A program made the translations under genes and the position numbers. DNA of 64,000 bases from Phaeotremella fagi (Eukaryota > Basidiomycota > Tremellomycetes > Tremellales > Phaeotremellaceae), in contig BCHU01000003.1 in the NCBI GenBank assembly GCA_001599715.1, positions 744,001 to 808,000 on the forward strand. The letters are read 5' to 3'. The notes under the pieces are model-generated. The model was given only the letters and a program-made list of their open reading frames with translations, ran no database searches and was not told where the DNA came from. This document shows positions 35,309-47,520 of the stretch, piece after piece. Position 1 is the stretch's first letter. Each line of letters begins with the position of its first letter.

Positions 35309-36883
35309 ATGGTTTCCATTTCTATCGTCAAACTGTTTACTCTTCTACCTTCATTAGCTGTGCTTGGAGGTATTCTCGGTGGTATCGAGAGCATTCCAGT
35401 AAGTTGGCTTCCAAATTATCATCCCCTATTCCCTCCAAGCGTTACTTGGCAACCAATTCCGCAGTACCTGTTTACCCCTATCCCCACCCGCTTCAAAAAT
35501 GAAATGAATTCTAACATTAAACCTAGACCGCCGTCGCCCACAATCCAGCAGCTAGAAGCCCAGAACACCACCGTCACCTAGCCACTCGTCACCGTGTCGA
35601 AGGTTTCTCAGGTGCCCAAAAGAAGAAGCGTACCTCTTTCGCGGCGGGTAAAATCCTTCAACGAGCTGATGGTTCACAATGCAGACTTCGTGCTAGTGCC
35701 ATCACATCGTCGTCTTCTTCATCGTCATCTGCTGCACCAACCTCAACCTCTTCACCAGCTTACGTTGCTCCAGTGACCACAACCACCACGACTACTGATG
35801 CCGCCGCATCATCCAACCCTGGTAACGCTTGGTATGCAGCGGCTTCTTCAAGTGCTGCAGCCTCTCCTTCATCAGGATCATCGTCGTCCACATCATCATA
35901 CTCTGGTAGTGCAAGTGGTGGATGGACAAACTCTGGTTCTAAACTCGGTGCCGCTTGGCCAAATGGAAACTGGGCTGCAGCAGGTTCAGCAGATTACATT
36001 GGTAACTATATCGGAAAGAAAACATCTTGGTACTACACCTGGTCACCATTCAACGTCGGTTCAGGAGATTCCTTGGGTTTAGAATTCGTACCAATGCTCT
36101 GGGGTCCAGGTCAAGTTGGTGATTTCCAGGCTCAACAATCAAGTTGGCCGTCAACCGTTAAAAACGCTTTATTCTTCAACGAACCAAACGAAGCTTCTCA
36201 ATGTAACATGGCTGCTTCTGATTCAGTCTCTTATTGGATGAACTACATGGTTCCACTTCGTGCTAAAGGTATCGCCTTGGGTGGTGCCGCTACAACCTCT
36301 GCACCTGATGGTTTGACTTGGGTTCAGACTATCATTGCAGATTGTAAAAGTTACGGTAACTCTGCTGCTGACTGTACACCAGAGTAAGTTGTCGTAGCTT
36401 CTCGAAAGGATTTTACTGATCAAACGATAGTTTCGTTCCAATCCATTGGTACGATGTTTCAGTCTCAGGATTCCAGACATACGTCGAAAACTTCCATCAA
36501 CAAACCGGTCTCGACATCTGGATCACCGAGTACGCTTGTCAAAACTTTAACGGTGGTGCACAATGTTCAGACAGTGATAGTGAGTTGACTACTTGGAACA
36601 TGTTACTGACCAGTTCAGCCTGGAACCTTCATCAAAGTATGGCTGCATGGTTCGACCAACAAGATTATGTCAAGCGATACTCTCCATTCGGTAAGTTCTC
36701 TATCTGATTAAAACCATTCAACTAACTCTCTCCTAGGTATGATGGAACAAATGCAAGGTGTCAACCAAAATAACGCATTGATGAACCCAGACGGATCAAT
36801 CACAGCTCTCGGATCATGGGTAAGTGTATCACCCTTAACCCAACATCAAACTAAATCCGTCTTAGTACATCAACTCCGCTTAA
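35309..36883 (+). CDS. Secreted GH128 beta-1,3-glucanase
   Basis: Six exons: 35309-35398, 35527-36383, 36431-36579, 36619-36690, 36737-36819, 36866-36883; 422 residues. A signal peptide lies in MVSISIVKLFTLLPSLAVLG, followed by a Ser/Thr-rich linker of about 90 residues with long Ser and Thr runs, likely O-mannosylated. The catalytic domain (Glyco_hydro_cc) runs from KLGAAWPNGNWAA to the end: TSWYYTWSPF, FVPMLWGPGQ, NALFFNEPNEASQCN with the acid/base Glu, FVPIHWYDVS and LDIWITEYACQNF with the nucleophile Glu. It should cut or remodel wall beta-1,3-glucan. The last exon adds only YINSA. Confidence 0.93.
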
Positions 36884-37315
36884 ACCAAAAACCGTTGAAC
36901 GGAGAACAAGTTTTGAATCTGTTTACCTACCCCGCCTGTGGCATCTATACCCAGAATCGAAATTCGAACGGATTTTTTACCCATTTTTTTAACTCAGGAA
37001 ACGACATTTCTAGCTGCGCAGTTTATATCTTTCTTTTTGATTCCTAGATTGGAACAATCTTTTTCTGTTTATCTGTTGATCGAGTTTTTCTCATTTCCCC
37101 TCTTATCTCTCGTCTATTCGTTTTGCATGCAAACGTTGTTGACTTACTCTTATACTTTGTTTTGAAACCCCTTTGTTTGATATCCTTTGATCTACTTACC
37201 CCTTACTGACCAAGGAATGGAACGACAAAGGCAACCATAATTGGAAAAACACGTATATAAACTCAAGACCTAAAATCAATAGCCTCAACCAAAATATATC
37301 AAATCCAACTTGGAA
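36884..37315. promoter_or_regulatory. Upstream region with TATATAA
   Basis: A TATATAA element at about 37253-37259 lies some 60 bases before the ATG at 37316. The rest holds the glucanase 3' region, with no gene seen. Confidence 0.45.
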
Positions 37316-40195
37316 ATGCGAAGAATTCATTTCAACTCAAGACCATCGTTCGGGGTGATCATCGTTATACTAGTCATAGCCATCCTGTTACTTTCGTTGA
37401 TATTCAAAAGAAATCGGAACAGTGGTAAACCTGGAAACGGGAATGGATTTTTTGGGCGTAGGGGGTCTAATTCTGGTGAGAAGGGTGGTGGTAGGGATGA
37501 TGGGGGAGGGTATGATGGTGATTACGAGGATGACGAGTTTGAACTTGATGGACGGATTCGGAAGGGGAAAGATAAGGATAAAGGGGTAGGAGAAACTAAG
37601 GCCAAGGGTAAAGATGGAAAGAGGGAAAAAGATGGTCACAAGGATCGACGTGAACATGGACGACGTCAGGATGATGGCAAAGGTAAACACAAATCTAGAC
37701 ATCCTTCTGCGGAAACTCCACGGACACCAACCACTGCTGAAACACCCAGTACACCGACTACACCAACGACACCAACGACCCCCAATACACCTACAACACC
37801 GGTATCGACACCACCTACTCCCTCTACCTCTGAACCTGACCCCAAACCGAAACCCAAAAAGGAAGAACCCATATACAAGCATCGACTGGACATCACTCAC
37901 CCATATCATGAAGATTTCGCTGGAGTCCAAACCCCTATTCCATTACATGCCAAACCTGATCTCAAACATCCCAACCGAATCGAAAAACCTGCTAATCGAG
38001 GCAACAGAGCTGATACCTCTGATGGCATGTTACCGCCAACAGCCAACATGAAAAAGAATAATCGGATTAGTTGGGTGGATCAAAAGAACCCTTTTCATTC
38101 ACCGACTCCGGACGTCGTCACTAAACATTTCAAGTTGAATCGAGATACCGTTGCTATCACTGATGAATCAGATTTGGTTTATCCACATCGAACCAAACCT
38201 CCTAAACCAGATTGGGCAGCTAAGCAATCGATCCATTTCGATCATTCAAAAGCTACCATGGAAACTTTTAAAAAATATCTCGGTCAGAACCATGAAGAAT
38301 TGATTAAATCAATGGATTTGGCTGAACGATTATGTCAAGTCGATTGTAGTTTTCAAAGGGAGGATGAAGATTATAAAAAGGCTATGGAGGATAATTGGGA
38401 TGATCGATTCGGTCAGATCCCAATGATCATGTCCTTGACTTGTGGAAAGATTGGGGCGTTGTTTGATGAAAAGTTTATTAAAAAAGTTGGGGATCTCATG
38501 AAAGAACGACAGGAGTTTGGTAAAAAAAATGGAGGTAAGAAGGCGAAAGATGCGGATCGACAATTTTTCGGTGAAGACGACGGTTTCACTGGTCGATGTG
38601 GATTGTCAAAAAAGGACGAGAAAGGGATCGATGGAAATACTTTAGCGACGGGGTGGTTCGTTGATCATTATCGTTCGGTGAATTTTAAAACTGTCATGGC
38701 AGCTTGCAACGTTGGTAAAGTTGATATGATGGGTAAACTAGATATACGAGGTTTACTACTTCAATGGTTAGAGAAAATGGGTCAAGCTTGGGCGATGACG
38801 AGGGCCAATTCGTTGAGTGGAGTCGATTTGTGTGGTTTGAACATGAGAGTTAGTGTTGGTCGTGAGACTGGTCTTGATGACGACGGTAGAGAGAAATGGA
38901 GATTGGATCTAACGATTTTCATGTTTGGTGGACCAGAACCTGAAGGTATCGATCCTGAACTACTTTGGGTGAACCGATTACGCGAAGGTGCTTTGGCTCT
39001 ACGAACGATTTATACCAGATTGATTCAATATATCTTTGTCGACAGGAAAGGTGGAAATGGAGATGGAAACAAGATATCTGAAAAGGATTGTGCGGATTAT
39101 TCCTCGAATTTCACTTATCGACGTTTAATCTTTCGGCCAGGGTATACGGTCCATGGGATGAAGCAATCAATGTTGAAAACCGAGAAAAACGTCAGTCGGT
39201 TCAGTAAACATTCGATTAATTTATCAATGCTACCAAAAGTCATCAACGTCTGCAACGAAGAAAACGGTGTTGACGTTCTACCACGAAAATACGAAAGAAT
39301 CCATCGAAGACTAACGGGATCGGCTGATGTGTTAGTGGGTAAAACGTTAGGGTTGATATTGCCCCAGACTGTCGTTTTCAATCGGTCCCGTCAATTCCTC
39401 TATGATCCTCAGATAGTCGATGAGAACGGTAACGAGTTCAACGAGATTCAGTTGACGATAGCTTCGGAAATGTGTGGACAGTTGTGGCAGAACGATTTCA
39501 CTGATGTCGATAAAGAATTTGAAGGGGATCCGGCTGAACCCATGTCAAATGTTCAACAAGCTTACAACAGTATTTCGATGATCAATTTCGGTGGATATAT
39601 ACCGATGGAGAATCGAGGTACGACGTTCATGTCTTTAAAGTATTATCCTGGGATCCAGAAATTGAATTTACCTTTCGTTCCCAATGATGGCAAACCGAAT
39701 CCCGATCAAAGAGGTGTAACAGCTTATTTATTGTTATCACCAAAACACGACCTTCTGAATCGAATGAAATCATTCAAGAAAAATAGATTAATCATAAACG
39801 TTTATCTCCAACAACCAGAAGATGTTTCAATTTTCGCGAAAGATCTAGAAAACTTGATCATCAGTTTGGCGAAGAAGGTGGTTCAAAACGAGACTTCCGG
39901 TTTGGTTTATAAAGATCCGCAGTTGTTGAGGGAGGCTAAAGAATTCGCTTTGGATTTGAAACACGCTGTTGAGAGAGGTGTTTTACTTTTCGACGTTGGG
40001 ACTGCTATTTCAAACGGTGGTGGTGTAATTGAAGGTATCAGCTTTCCAGAGACTGCTATTGACGTTGATCTGTCTTTGTTGGATAGAGTGGTTCAACCAG
40101 ATCCCACACCTTACGTACCGGAGCAGAAACCAGAATCAGGACCAGGACCAGGACCAGAACCAGAGGTGAAGAAGAAAAGAGTCGGTTTTGCTTAG
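37316..40195 (+). CDS. Large membrane-anchored unknown protein with Thr-Pro repeats
   Basis: A single 959-residue frame without introns. The ATG gives MRRIHFNSRPSFGV followed by one hydrophobic segment (residues about 12-30, IIVILVIAILLLSLIF) and Arg/Lys, so an N-terminal anchor. A charged Gly/Asp/Lys-rich stretch follows, then Thr-Pro repeats (TPTTPTTPTTPNTPTTP) at about residues 138-170. From about residue 290 onward the sequence looks folded, with conserved-looking patches such as FTGRCGLSKKDEKG, MGKLDIRGLLLQWLEKMGQA and GGYIPMENRGTTFMSLKYYP. The C-terminus has a GPGPGPEPE run before KKKRVGFA. I recognise no domain. The absence of introns in such a long gene is notable here. Confidence 0.8.
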   Translation: MRRIHFNSRPSFGVIIVILVIAILLLSLIFKRNRNSGKPGNGNGFFGRRGSNSGEKGGGRDDGGGYDGDYEDDEFELDGRIRKGKDKDKGVGETKAKGKDGKREKDGHKDRREHGRRQDDGKGKHKSRHPSAETPRTPTTAETPSTPTTPTTPTTPNTPTTPVSTPPTPSTSEPDPKPKPKKEEPIYKHRLDITHPYHEDFAGVQTPIPLHAKPDLKHPNRIEKPANRGNRADTSDGMLPPTANMKKNNRISWVDQKNPFHSPTPDVVTKHFKLNRDTVAITDESDLVYPHRTKPPKPDWAAKQSIHFDHSKATMETFKKYLGQNHEELIKSMDLAERLCQVDCSFQREDEDYKKAMEDNWDDRFGQIPMIMSLTCGKIGALFDEKFIKKVGDLMKERQEFGKKNGGKKAKDADRQFFGEDDGFTGRCGLSKKDEKGIDGNTLATGWFVDHYRSVNFKTVMAACNVGKVDMMGKLDIRGLLLQWLEKMGQAWAMTRANSLSGVDLCGLNMRVSVGRETGLDDDGREKWRLDLTIFMFGGPEPEGIDPELLWVNRLREGALALRTIYTRLIQYIFVDRKGGNGDGNKISEKDCADYSSNFTYRRLIFRPGYTVHGMKQSMLKTEKNVSRFSKHSINLSMLPKVINVCNEENGVDVLPRKYERIHRRLTGSADVLVGKTLGLILPQTVVFNRSRQFLYDPQIVDENGNEFNEIQLTIASEMCGQLWQNDFTDVDKEFEGDPAEPMSNVQQAYNSISMINFGGYIPMENRGTTFMSLKYYPGIQKLNLPFVPNDGKPNPDQRGVTAYLLLSPKHDLLNRMKSFKKNRLIINVYLQQPEDVSIFAKDLENLIISLAKKVVQNETSGLVYKDPQLLREAKEFALDLKHAVERGVLLFDVGTAISNGGGVIEGISFPETAIDVDLSLLDRVVQPDPTPYVPEQKPESGPGPGPEPEVKKKRVGFA

Positions 40196-40792
40196 AACCA
40201 TTTACAGCCATGGATAGAATCTGGCTAGCTCTGGTAATTATGAACCTTAGCGCTTAACGTCTTACAAGTAATTTGCAGAATTGAATTAGCCACGAAGCTG
40301 TGTTTTGCGGGGAAACGAGGCAGACTTGACTTTACCTAATTGTATTCCGTACTACCTGCGTCATGAACCTACGAGACCTTTGCATGAAAGTACTTAACCT
40401 AAAGAATATTGAATACCGCGACTTAGCTATAGTATTTCAACAGGGAATACAAATCTAATGTCTAGACCAACTGACGAGCCATTTCAATATTCATTCCTAT
40501 CAGTAAAACACGCTTTTTCACTCGAAACGCGCCCTCGTAAGTCAAATTTTGTCCCTTACATCATTATTTGCGCCCTTAGTAAGACTCAAAGAACCCTGAA
40601 CTAATACTCGCGATCTACGTTCCTACGTTTCACCTTGGCGTCGAGAAAGAGTAAGAAATAAGAGAAAAAAATGTCTTATTCAACTTGATACTTGTACGTT
40701 TCATACAGCCAACTTAAATACCACACTCACACTCATTTATCAACATCCACTCTTTCATTCAATCTATAATCCAAAAACTCTCATTGTCAACA
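40196..40792. other. Intergenic region
   Basis: No gene recognised. The last 120 bases are CA/CT-rich and look like the leader of the Ser-rich wall protein. Confidence 0.4.
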
Positions 40793-41719
40793 ATGTACAA
40801 CTCCAACTTGAATTTACCAACCATTGTCACTCTACTCGCGACTCTCTCCTTATCCAATGCTATTTCCATCAACGCTAAAAGACAAGGTGCAGTCCTAGCA
40901 GGTTCATACAGTATGTCGCGTTTAATCCTCTTCTTATCCATCCCACTGACAAGTTGTATAGTCAGTAACATCACAGTCTCAGCGGACGACGTAGTTCAAT
41001 GTGCTCAAGCAACGATCAGCTGGACAGGTGCAGTGGTGAGTGAAGAAGAGATCTCTGATTTGAGTGTTGAGCTAACAAAACCCCTCAGGCCCCGGTATCA
41101 CTCCTAATAGGTCTAGGTGGTCAATACATCGGTATAACACCAATCGAAACCATCCCCAACCTCTACCCAAACACCTTCTCCTGGGAAGTCAACCAACCCG
41201 CCAACCAAGACTTGATCTTCCAAATCACCGATTCGACAGGTGCCATTGGATATCAACAGAATTTCAAAATCGGTGCCAGCGATGATAGTTCATGTCTAAC
41301 TTCAGTATCATCTTCAGCAGCAGTTTCTTCCAGTGTATCGTCAGCGAGTAGTTCGTCAATGGCGGTCGACCCTTCGTCCTCTGCTGTTGATGGTGGTGTG
41401 GTTTCGAGTTCGGTTAGTTTAGTTGCGACTTCGAGTTCAAGTTCGAGTTCGGTCGTTGTTGTTTCTTCACAAGTTTCATCTTCATGTGAGTTGTGAACAC
41501 AGTTGATTCGAGTTATAGACTGACACTCGTTCAGCATCATCTTCCACCACACCTTCATCAACTTCCAGATCATCAACCACCACCACAAGTTCATCAACAT
41601 CAGTAGGTCTAGCAGCGGCCTCATCAACCAAATCAAGTTCATCATCTCGTCTCAATCTCGGAAGCGGATTAACTGTTCTAGCAATGGCTATGGGATTAGG
41701 ATTCAAAATATTGTTCTAG
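40793..41719 (+). CDS. GPI-anchored Ser-rich cell-surface protein (Kre9/Knh1-like Ig domain)
   Basis: Exons 40793-40910, 40962-41035, 41089-41485 and 41535-41719, 257 residues. Signal peptide MYNSNLNLPTIVTLLATLSL with cleavage near SNA, then a possible Kex2 site (KR at residues 32-33). The domain ITVSADDVVQCAQATISWTG, followed by VSLLIGLGGQYI and NTFSWEVNQPANQDLIFQIT, matches the Ser-Thr-rich GPI-anchored membrane family. A 110-residue Ser/Thr/Val tract follows, then a C-terminal hydrophobic GPI signal (LTVLAMAMGLGFKILF). It should be linked to membrane or wall and heavily O-glycosylated. Sugar-responsive basidiomycete relatives are known, but the role is unassigned. Confidence 0.88.
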
Positions 41720-42351
41720 TTTTAGAACTGGGATCGCTCTGGTAGCCACGAATTATGACTTTTGCATGGACATTTTAGTCATTCCAACCATCTTTTTTTG
41801 TTAGATTTATTAGGATATTTTCAATGTTGAACAATGCATTTATCTAGGTGAAGACAAAATGTGGTTAACCTTGTTGTTTAGTTCCCTCGGCCCCCTGGCT
41901 CTTACCTCTCAATTTAAACGTTAGAGAGGAAAGTAGAAAAGCGACGGTGAGGAGGAAAACCGAAAGGCACTCAAGAATGAACGAATCCTTTGGCTTACAT
42001 CAATCGCTTATAGACCCACTAACGAAATTACATGATACATATATACACAATTGATTCTAAGATCAAATATCTACGGATCGATCATTGCATGATCGAAAGG
42101 GTAAAAAGATTGTATGCGGGGTAAAAGATTGAAGACTAAAAACAGGAAACACAACAAAAACAGCCCGATCGAAAAATCAAAAACTCAATAGAATCCCAAA
42201 GCGGTTTTGAAAAGGTCAAAAAAAAAACGAAAAATAGAATTCAAATAAAATAACATTGAAAAGTTAAAGATAAAAACGAAAAGACGAAGAAGGTAAATAA
42301 AGAATGAAATCCAATTAAATCAACTGTCCTCAAACCACCAACTACCCCCCT
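41720..42351. other. Convergent 3' regions
   Basis: A-rich from about 42120 to 42310 (an A/T-rich 3' UTR of the Medusa-type gene on the minus strand). No gene seen. Confidence 0.4.
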
Positions 42352-44576
42352 CTAATGACCTAAAGCGGGATACATTACTCTTAAATCGTTTGAACTAGGT
42401 TGTCTAGGCATTGATTGGTGAACATGTGGTAACTGATGAGGTTGTTCATGATGATATCCCATTTGACCAGGTAAAGTTGCATAACTAGCTGATGAAATCG
42501 TTGGAGAAGCCAATGGATCATTTGAATTGTTAGCGTTAGCGTTATTGTTGTTGTTATTAGTGTTCGAGTATTGATTTGAATTGTATTGGTTTGAATAAGT
42601 TTCATGACCAGGTGAAAAGTTTACGAACGAATCGTGTTTCTCATCGTAGGACCCGCTACCGCTCGTACTTGTGATGATCGAGTTCAGGGATGGATTTCGA
42701 TAAGTCGTCGGTGATTCTTGCGTACCACTGTTGGAATGGTGATGATGCTGTGGCGTTGTGGGATTATAGCTTGAAGCGGTGTTCGCATAAGTTGACGAAT
42801 CAGACGAAGAATGGGACGTAGGATGTGGAATAGGTCCAGGTGGAGGTGGCTGTTGCTGCGTAACAGCGTAATCCATTGCTGATGGTTGAAGAGGTGGTGG
42901 AACTCCATAAGCCATTTGGGACGGCATAGGATTCTGTGGAGGTGCCATGTTTCCATTCTGAGCGAACGTATAACTGGCCGACTAACAGAGTCAGCAGTGA
43001 TCCACTCCAGTAGACTTACATATTTCCCAATAATCTTTTTCAAAGCTGGACCGAATATATCCCAAGGGAAAACTTTGACATCTTTCTCTATATTCCTAGG
43101 TTTAGGACTTGGGAATCCCATGATCAACTTGAAGAAATCTTCTGAACCTGGTTTATTCTTGGAGACGGTGATAGGTCTGAAACCTTCCAAATTCCTTCTT
43201 ATCCTGTTTTTCTCTTCTACAGTGAATCTCACACCGACAAGAGCTTCCAACAAATAAATAGCGTCCACTGAAGTGACGAAACATTCGTTCTTGTCCTCTC
43301 TAAAGATACAGGAGATGACGATGGAGTTTTGGACGTAACTCTCTTGAGATACTGGTCTGAACGCAGCGTGAATCGCCGTTCCTTCTTGTCTTCTCCAAAA
43401 CTGAACTAGTCGTCTTCGATTGTGCCACTCTTCAGTCGACCTGAGAGGTTAAAGATGAACTGGATACTAAACTCACCATCCAACCGACATTGTTTTCAAA
43501 TCTCCCTGAAGTTCTAAATTCGCTTTGGTTCCCATCGTAACGAAAGGAGGAGGCTGAGGTAGACCTGGTGTAAGTTGCGTCGTCCTCATTAAACTAGGTT
43601 GTAGTCCTGGACCTTCGGGAGTGTATTGAGAAATCTGAGGTTGCATAACCGTAGCGTTGGCATAAGGTGTCCCCCATTGTCCTCCTTGAGTGTAACCACC
43701 TTTCATCCCATACTGATCCGGTGATTCATACGTCCCACCAGAAGGAATTCTACGTTGTTGCAAAGTTGGAGAAGGTCGATGATTCTCTAAAGACTCTCCT
43801 GCTCTCTTCAACGAATAACCTAAAGCGTCAGCCATGAAAACGGTATCGAACTCACCCCTAGCCGTGTTGGCGTAATTGAAATTCCCAGCAAAAGTCGTTT
43901 CGACAATGGCATGATTTTCAGCCAGAGCTTGAATATAAACAGCAATCCTACTATTCCCACCTTGGTGCGAACCTGTACTCGAGAAACTAGGAGCTGAAGC
44001 GGTACATTGACAAATTTGACCACCTCTTCTACCTGGATCCGGTAAGATTGTAACTTTAGTTGGAACAGGATTAGTGCCGAAGACCAATCTTAACGCTTTG
44101 CCACTCGAAGAAGAAGGTTGTGATTGATTACCATCGACTGTGGAAGACGGCGGAGAAGGTGGAAAATTGACTTCACATTTGATAACAATCTGTGTACCTT
44201 GATTTCCATCGTTCGGTGAGAACTCTAGTACGGTTACACCTGACGTATTAGAGTTTGAGACAGGTACACTGGGTGACGATGAATTTGTCGTTGTGAGATT
44301 CGAAAGTTGATGGGAGATGTGGGGTGACATTGGTTGCCGTGGGATATATCCTGAACTTGTTGATTGTGGATACGGACTTGATAGGTTGGGGGTAGGGGTC
44401 GAAGGTGAGAATGAAAGTGATGTTTGATCCATACCATATTGAGATCCATCCATTATAGGTGTCCTAGGTTGATATATCGATTGATGATAAGACGAGGATG
44501 AAGGGGTGTTTGGATTGAAAAGACGTTGTTGTGAATGTGAATGAGCAAGTGAAAGTCCTTGCGGAGAATGATACAT
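42352..44576 (-). CDS. medA: Medusa-type developmental regulator (MedA family)
   Basis: Exons 44576-43477, 43440-43020 and 42981-42352, 716 residues. The N-terminal 110 residues are Ser/Pro/Gln-rich. An Ig/IPT-like segment follows (VTVLEFSPNDGNQGTQIVIK ... LRLVFGTNPVPTKVTILPDP). The core is diagnostic: WHNRRRLVQFWRRQEGTAIH, VISCIFREDKNECFVTSVDA, VGVRFTVEEKNRIRRNLEGF and RNIEKDVKVFPWDIFGPALK. The C-terminus is low complexity, with His, Asn and Gln runs. MedA/Acr1 proteins control conidiation, adhesion and virulence traits in ascomycetes; in basidiomycetes the role is less known. A splice-like signal at 44630 suggests a 5' UTR intron. Confidence 0.88.
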
Positions 44577-45383
44577 ATCTAGAGGGTTCAGTTTTGAGTG
44601 ACTTTCCGTTAATTCTTAAATCCATTACTTACCTACAAATCAGTCGCGATGTGGGCCAGCCAGACGACAAGAAAGAACACCGAAACAGATAGGAGATTTA
44701 TTGAGACACCGAAAGAGATGATCGATGAGGAACAAGAAAGGTCGGGTGATCAGCGTCAGCGATAATTACAATACCAGGGTTTTGAGATATCTGAGACCAA
44801 AATGACGAGATGATAGGACGGGGGGTTATCGATAACGATCAAAAGATAATCTGACCAGAGACGAATAAAGATGACGAATGGAACATAGATTTATCTTTTT
44901 GGAGATGATGGTAGATGATAGTTAAGATGAATATGGAGGAGTTTGGAAAAAGAAGAGGAAGAAAAAAAAGATTAACGTTTGCCGAAATGATGATCAACAG
45001 AATGACAGAAATGAATGTGGGAGGTGGACAAGGTAGGAGAGGAGAGGACGGAGAGAGAATTCCAAGTTGAATGAAGAATAGAATTAGAATTGGGAATGTT
45101 AAAATTTAGAAGTAACAGGACTAGTCCAAAAGCAGCCACAAACGAATAGAGCCAATCCAACCAAACCCTCTCTCTTTACATTACTTAACCCTGATTTGGG
45201 GATAAGTAGAGAGAGGGTATAGGGTATAGTTGGTAGATAGAAGATGGCTTCTATTCTTTTAATTATGAATGATGACTATTCAGTCGATGATAGAGAATAG
45301 AATATGACCATTGATTAGATTATCCAACCAAGAAACAAACGAAAATGGGAAGAAATATCACCAATATCTTTTTATCGGAGAAA
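44577..45383. promoter_or_regulatory. Medusa-type gene leader and promoter
   Basis: 807 bases upstream of the Medusa-type ATG. A CTTAC (donor on the minus strand) at about 44630 fits an intron in the leader. Long upstream regions suit a regulated transcription factor. No gene recognised. Confidence 0.4.
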
Positions 45384-46841
45384 TTAAGGGTAACTCTGAC
45401 CGGAAACGGAAACCGGGTCCCTGATTTGGTAATAGTTCCCTGAACAAACCCTAAAGAGAAAAAATTCCAAAATTACCGAATCGGGAGATTTCCTACTTAC
45501 ATTTATTGGTGGTTGCCTCCTCCTTCCGGGTGTTGCTGTGGTGGTGACTGGTACTGGTACTGTCACTGGTACTATTAGTGATAGTCTTAACGTTACTATG
45601 TCTACGACTACGACCTAAACCATTCACTCTTGATTGAGATGACGTCCAATTAAAGCTATCTATATCGAAGAAAATTCCCAACAATCGTTAGTGAGAGTTA
45701 TGAATGAGACAACGGACAAGAGAGTTTGTTTAGACAGCAGAAAGATAGACGAGTATTTATAAAATAACCACATTGTGATCTACACGAAGATCTGAAAGGT
45801 TGAGAGAGAGAACAACGAGCTTGGCTTGCACACGCGAGCCCTTTTTGAAGCCGTCTCTCGGCTGGACATATGGTCATACTGACCAACCTCACAGCCTTGC
45901 CAACCAACCACTTCAAATCCTCATGACAATCTTCGTCTCGCCTCGTGAGATTCCCGAGGTCCATCATCATCAACCTCTTCGTAATACTCTTTCACATTGT
46001 ACCACCCCAACGTCGATCCCTACTGACCCGATAATGAACCGCAGTACATATGAGGTTATTCGGTTCTGACGTTAAATCCAGACCTCCCAAAACCGCATGT
46101 AAAAAAAAAATTGAAATTGAACGCCTCGTCCATCATAGTAGGAACAGGAATTTGATCGAGAAAGCATAGCTCTCTCGTAATACCCTTCGTAAACTCTTGA
46201 GCAGAGTTCCGAATATGTACGTCAGATTGAAATTGATATCTAAGGGTTCGGGTGAAATGGGGAAAGAAAAATAGGTGATGGTGACTTCCAGAATGACGAC
46301 AATAAGGTCAATCTATTCCGATGGAGAATGGATCGATCGTTTAAAAGTCTAGTAAACTTTTCATTTCAATCTTTTTCATCTGAAAGAAACGATGAATTGT
46401 AAGAATGGAAAACCAAGACATAACCCTCAACCAACACACAAGAAGAAATGAAATGGAATCAAGAATGAATTAAAACTCACTTATAACCTTATCGTGGTCA
46501 TGATGAATTTCAACACTATAGCTATCACCATTCAATCCATTTCCCAGTTCAGGACCATCCAAAGTAATTTTATGAATACCATCACAAAGATATGACGGGA
46601 TCAAAGAAGTAGTTGAAAAGGGTTCGATGTTGGTGTTGACATTCAATTTAGGATTAGATTCGAAAGCAGATATTGGATCTACCGTTAACCAAGGTTTAAC
46701 AACCGTGTCGAGTGGAGAAGACAACGAAGGTGAAAATCTAGGAATGATCGAAATGTTGTCTTCATCAGAATCTGTCGAATCCTGATGACGGGATCGAATC
46801 TGATTCGTTGAAGGTAAAGCTAAAAGTTTAGTCAGTTCCAT
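45384..46841 (-). CDS. Putative gene of unknown function, long intron, low confidence
   Basis: A frame starting at 46841 reads MELTKLLALPSTNQIRSRHQ, stays open for 120 residues with balanced composition (IEPFSTTSLIPSYLCDGIHK), and ends at a good GTGAGT donor (46480). Phase-matched downstream exons can be placed at 45659-45501 (NSFNWTSSQSRVNGLGRSRR, then Ser/Thr/His-rich) and 45439-45384 (ending VSVSGQSYP), but this needs an 821-base intron, far above the local norm, so exons may be missing. No domain recognised. It might instead be upstream exons of the Medusa-type gene. Confidence 0.35.
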
Positions 46842-47520
46842 CTTCTGCTATAAGTCTTTGTCTTCAATGTATCACCGATCCGCTATCGAATTATTTTTTT
46901 TTATTGTCAACTTACAAAGATCTCCCATGAATTTGTTAAAATCGAAAAGAAGCATTTTAGTGATTTTTTTTTCTGTGTGTGTGAGGATAGGGAGGGGATA
47001 TGGATGTGTAAGATGGAATTTCGAATTTGATCTGCAAGGACCAAGTAGGTGATTGAACGTTAGAACGAGGTTTAATCCAAGTAATAAAGCGATTTATCTA
47101 GTATGTAAGAAGAAAATGGAACTAGAAGAGAAAAAGAAGAATAAGATCATCATCAAAGAACGTTGTTGACAACGTTGACACCGTTACTCTGGAATTAGTT
47201 ACAGTTACAAGGGTTTAAAACGGTGATTGCTGATGGTGACACTGATGGTGATGGTGATGGTGACTGGAAGGAGGGAGGTGTTGCGCGATTAAACTTTTCC
47301 ATGACTGATTGATTCATCACAAAAATCAAAATCTGATTGATTGATTGATTGATGAAAAGTAAAAAGATAAATGCGGCTAGCTCGCTTCGTTTTGATGATC
47401 ATGCAATGTCCCACCTCACTTTGGTCGTTATGGTTACCGAGCACAGCGTAAATGCGGTACATGTGATGTATCGATCATGCCAAGACATACATCAATCCAT
47501 ACCCCACCTCCACGATCAGC
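46842..47520. other. Intergenic region with simple repeats
   Basis: Contains an imperfect GATGGT repeat at about 47231-47264 and a TGAT repeat at about 47334-47353. No gene recognised. Confidence 0.5.
47231..47353. repeat. Two microsatellites (GATGGT and TGAT)
   Basis: (GATGGT)n-like run followed 70 bases later by a (TGAT)5 run, both outside coding sequence. Confidence 0.7.

Noticed and set aside
37388..37930. Minus-strand open frame of about 180 codons
   Set aside because: Produced by the Thr-Pro repeat codons of the large anchored protein on the plus strand; the reverse translation is Cys/Arg/Trp-rich nonsense.
47231..47353. Short tandem repeats as a possible CRISPR-like or origin structure
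   Set aside because: They are simple microsatellites without spacers or flanking features.
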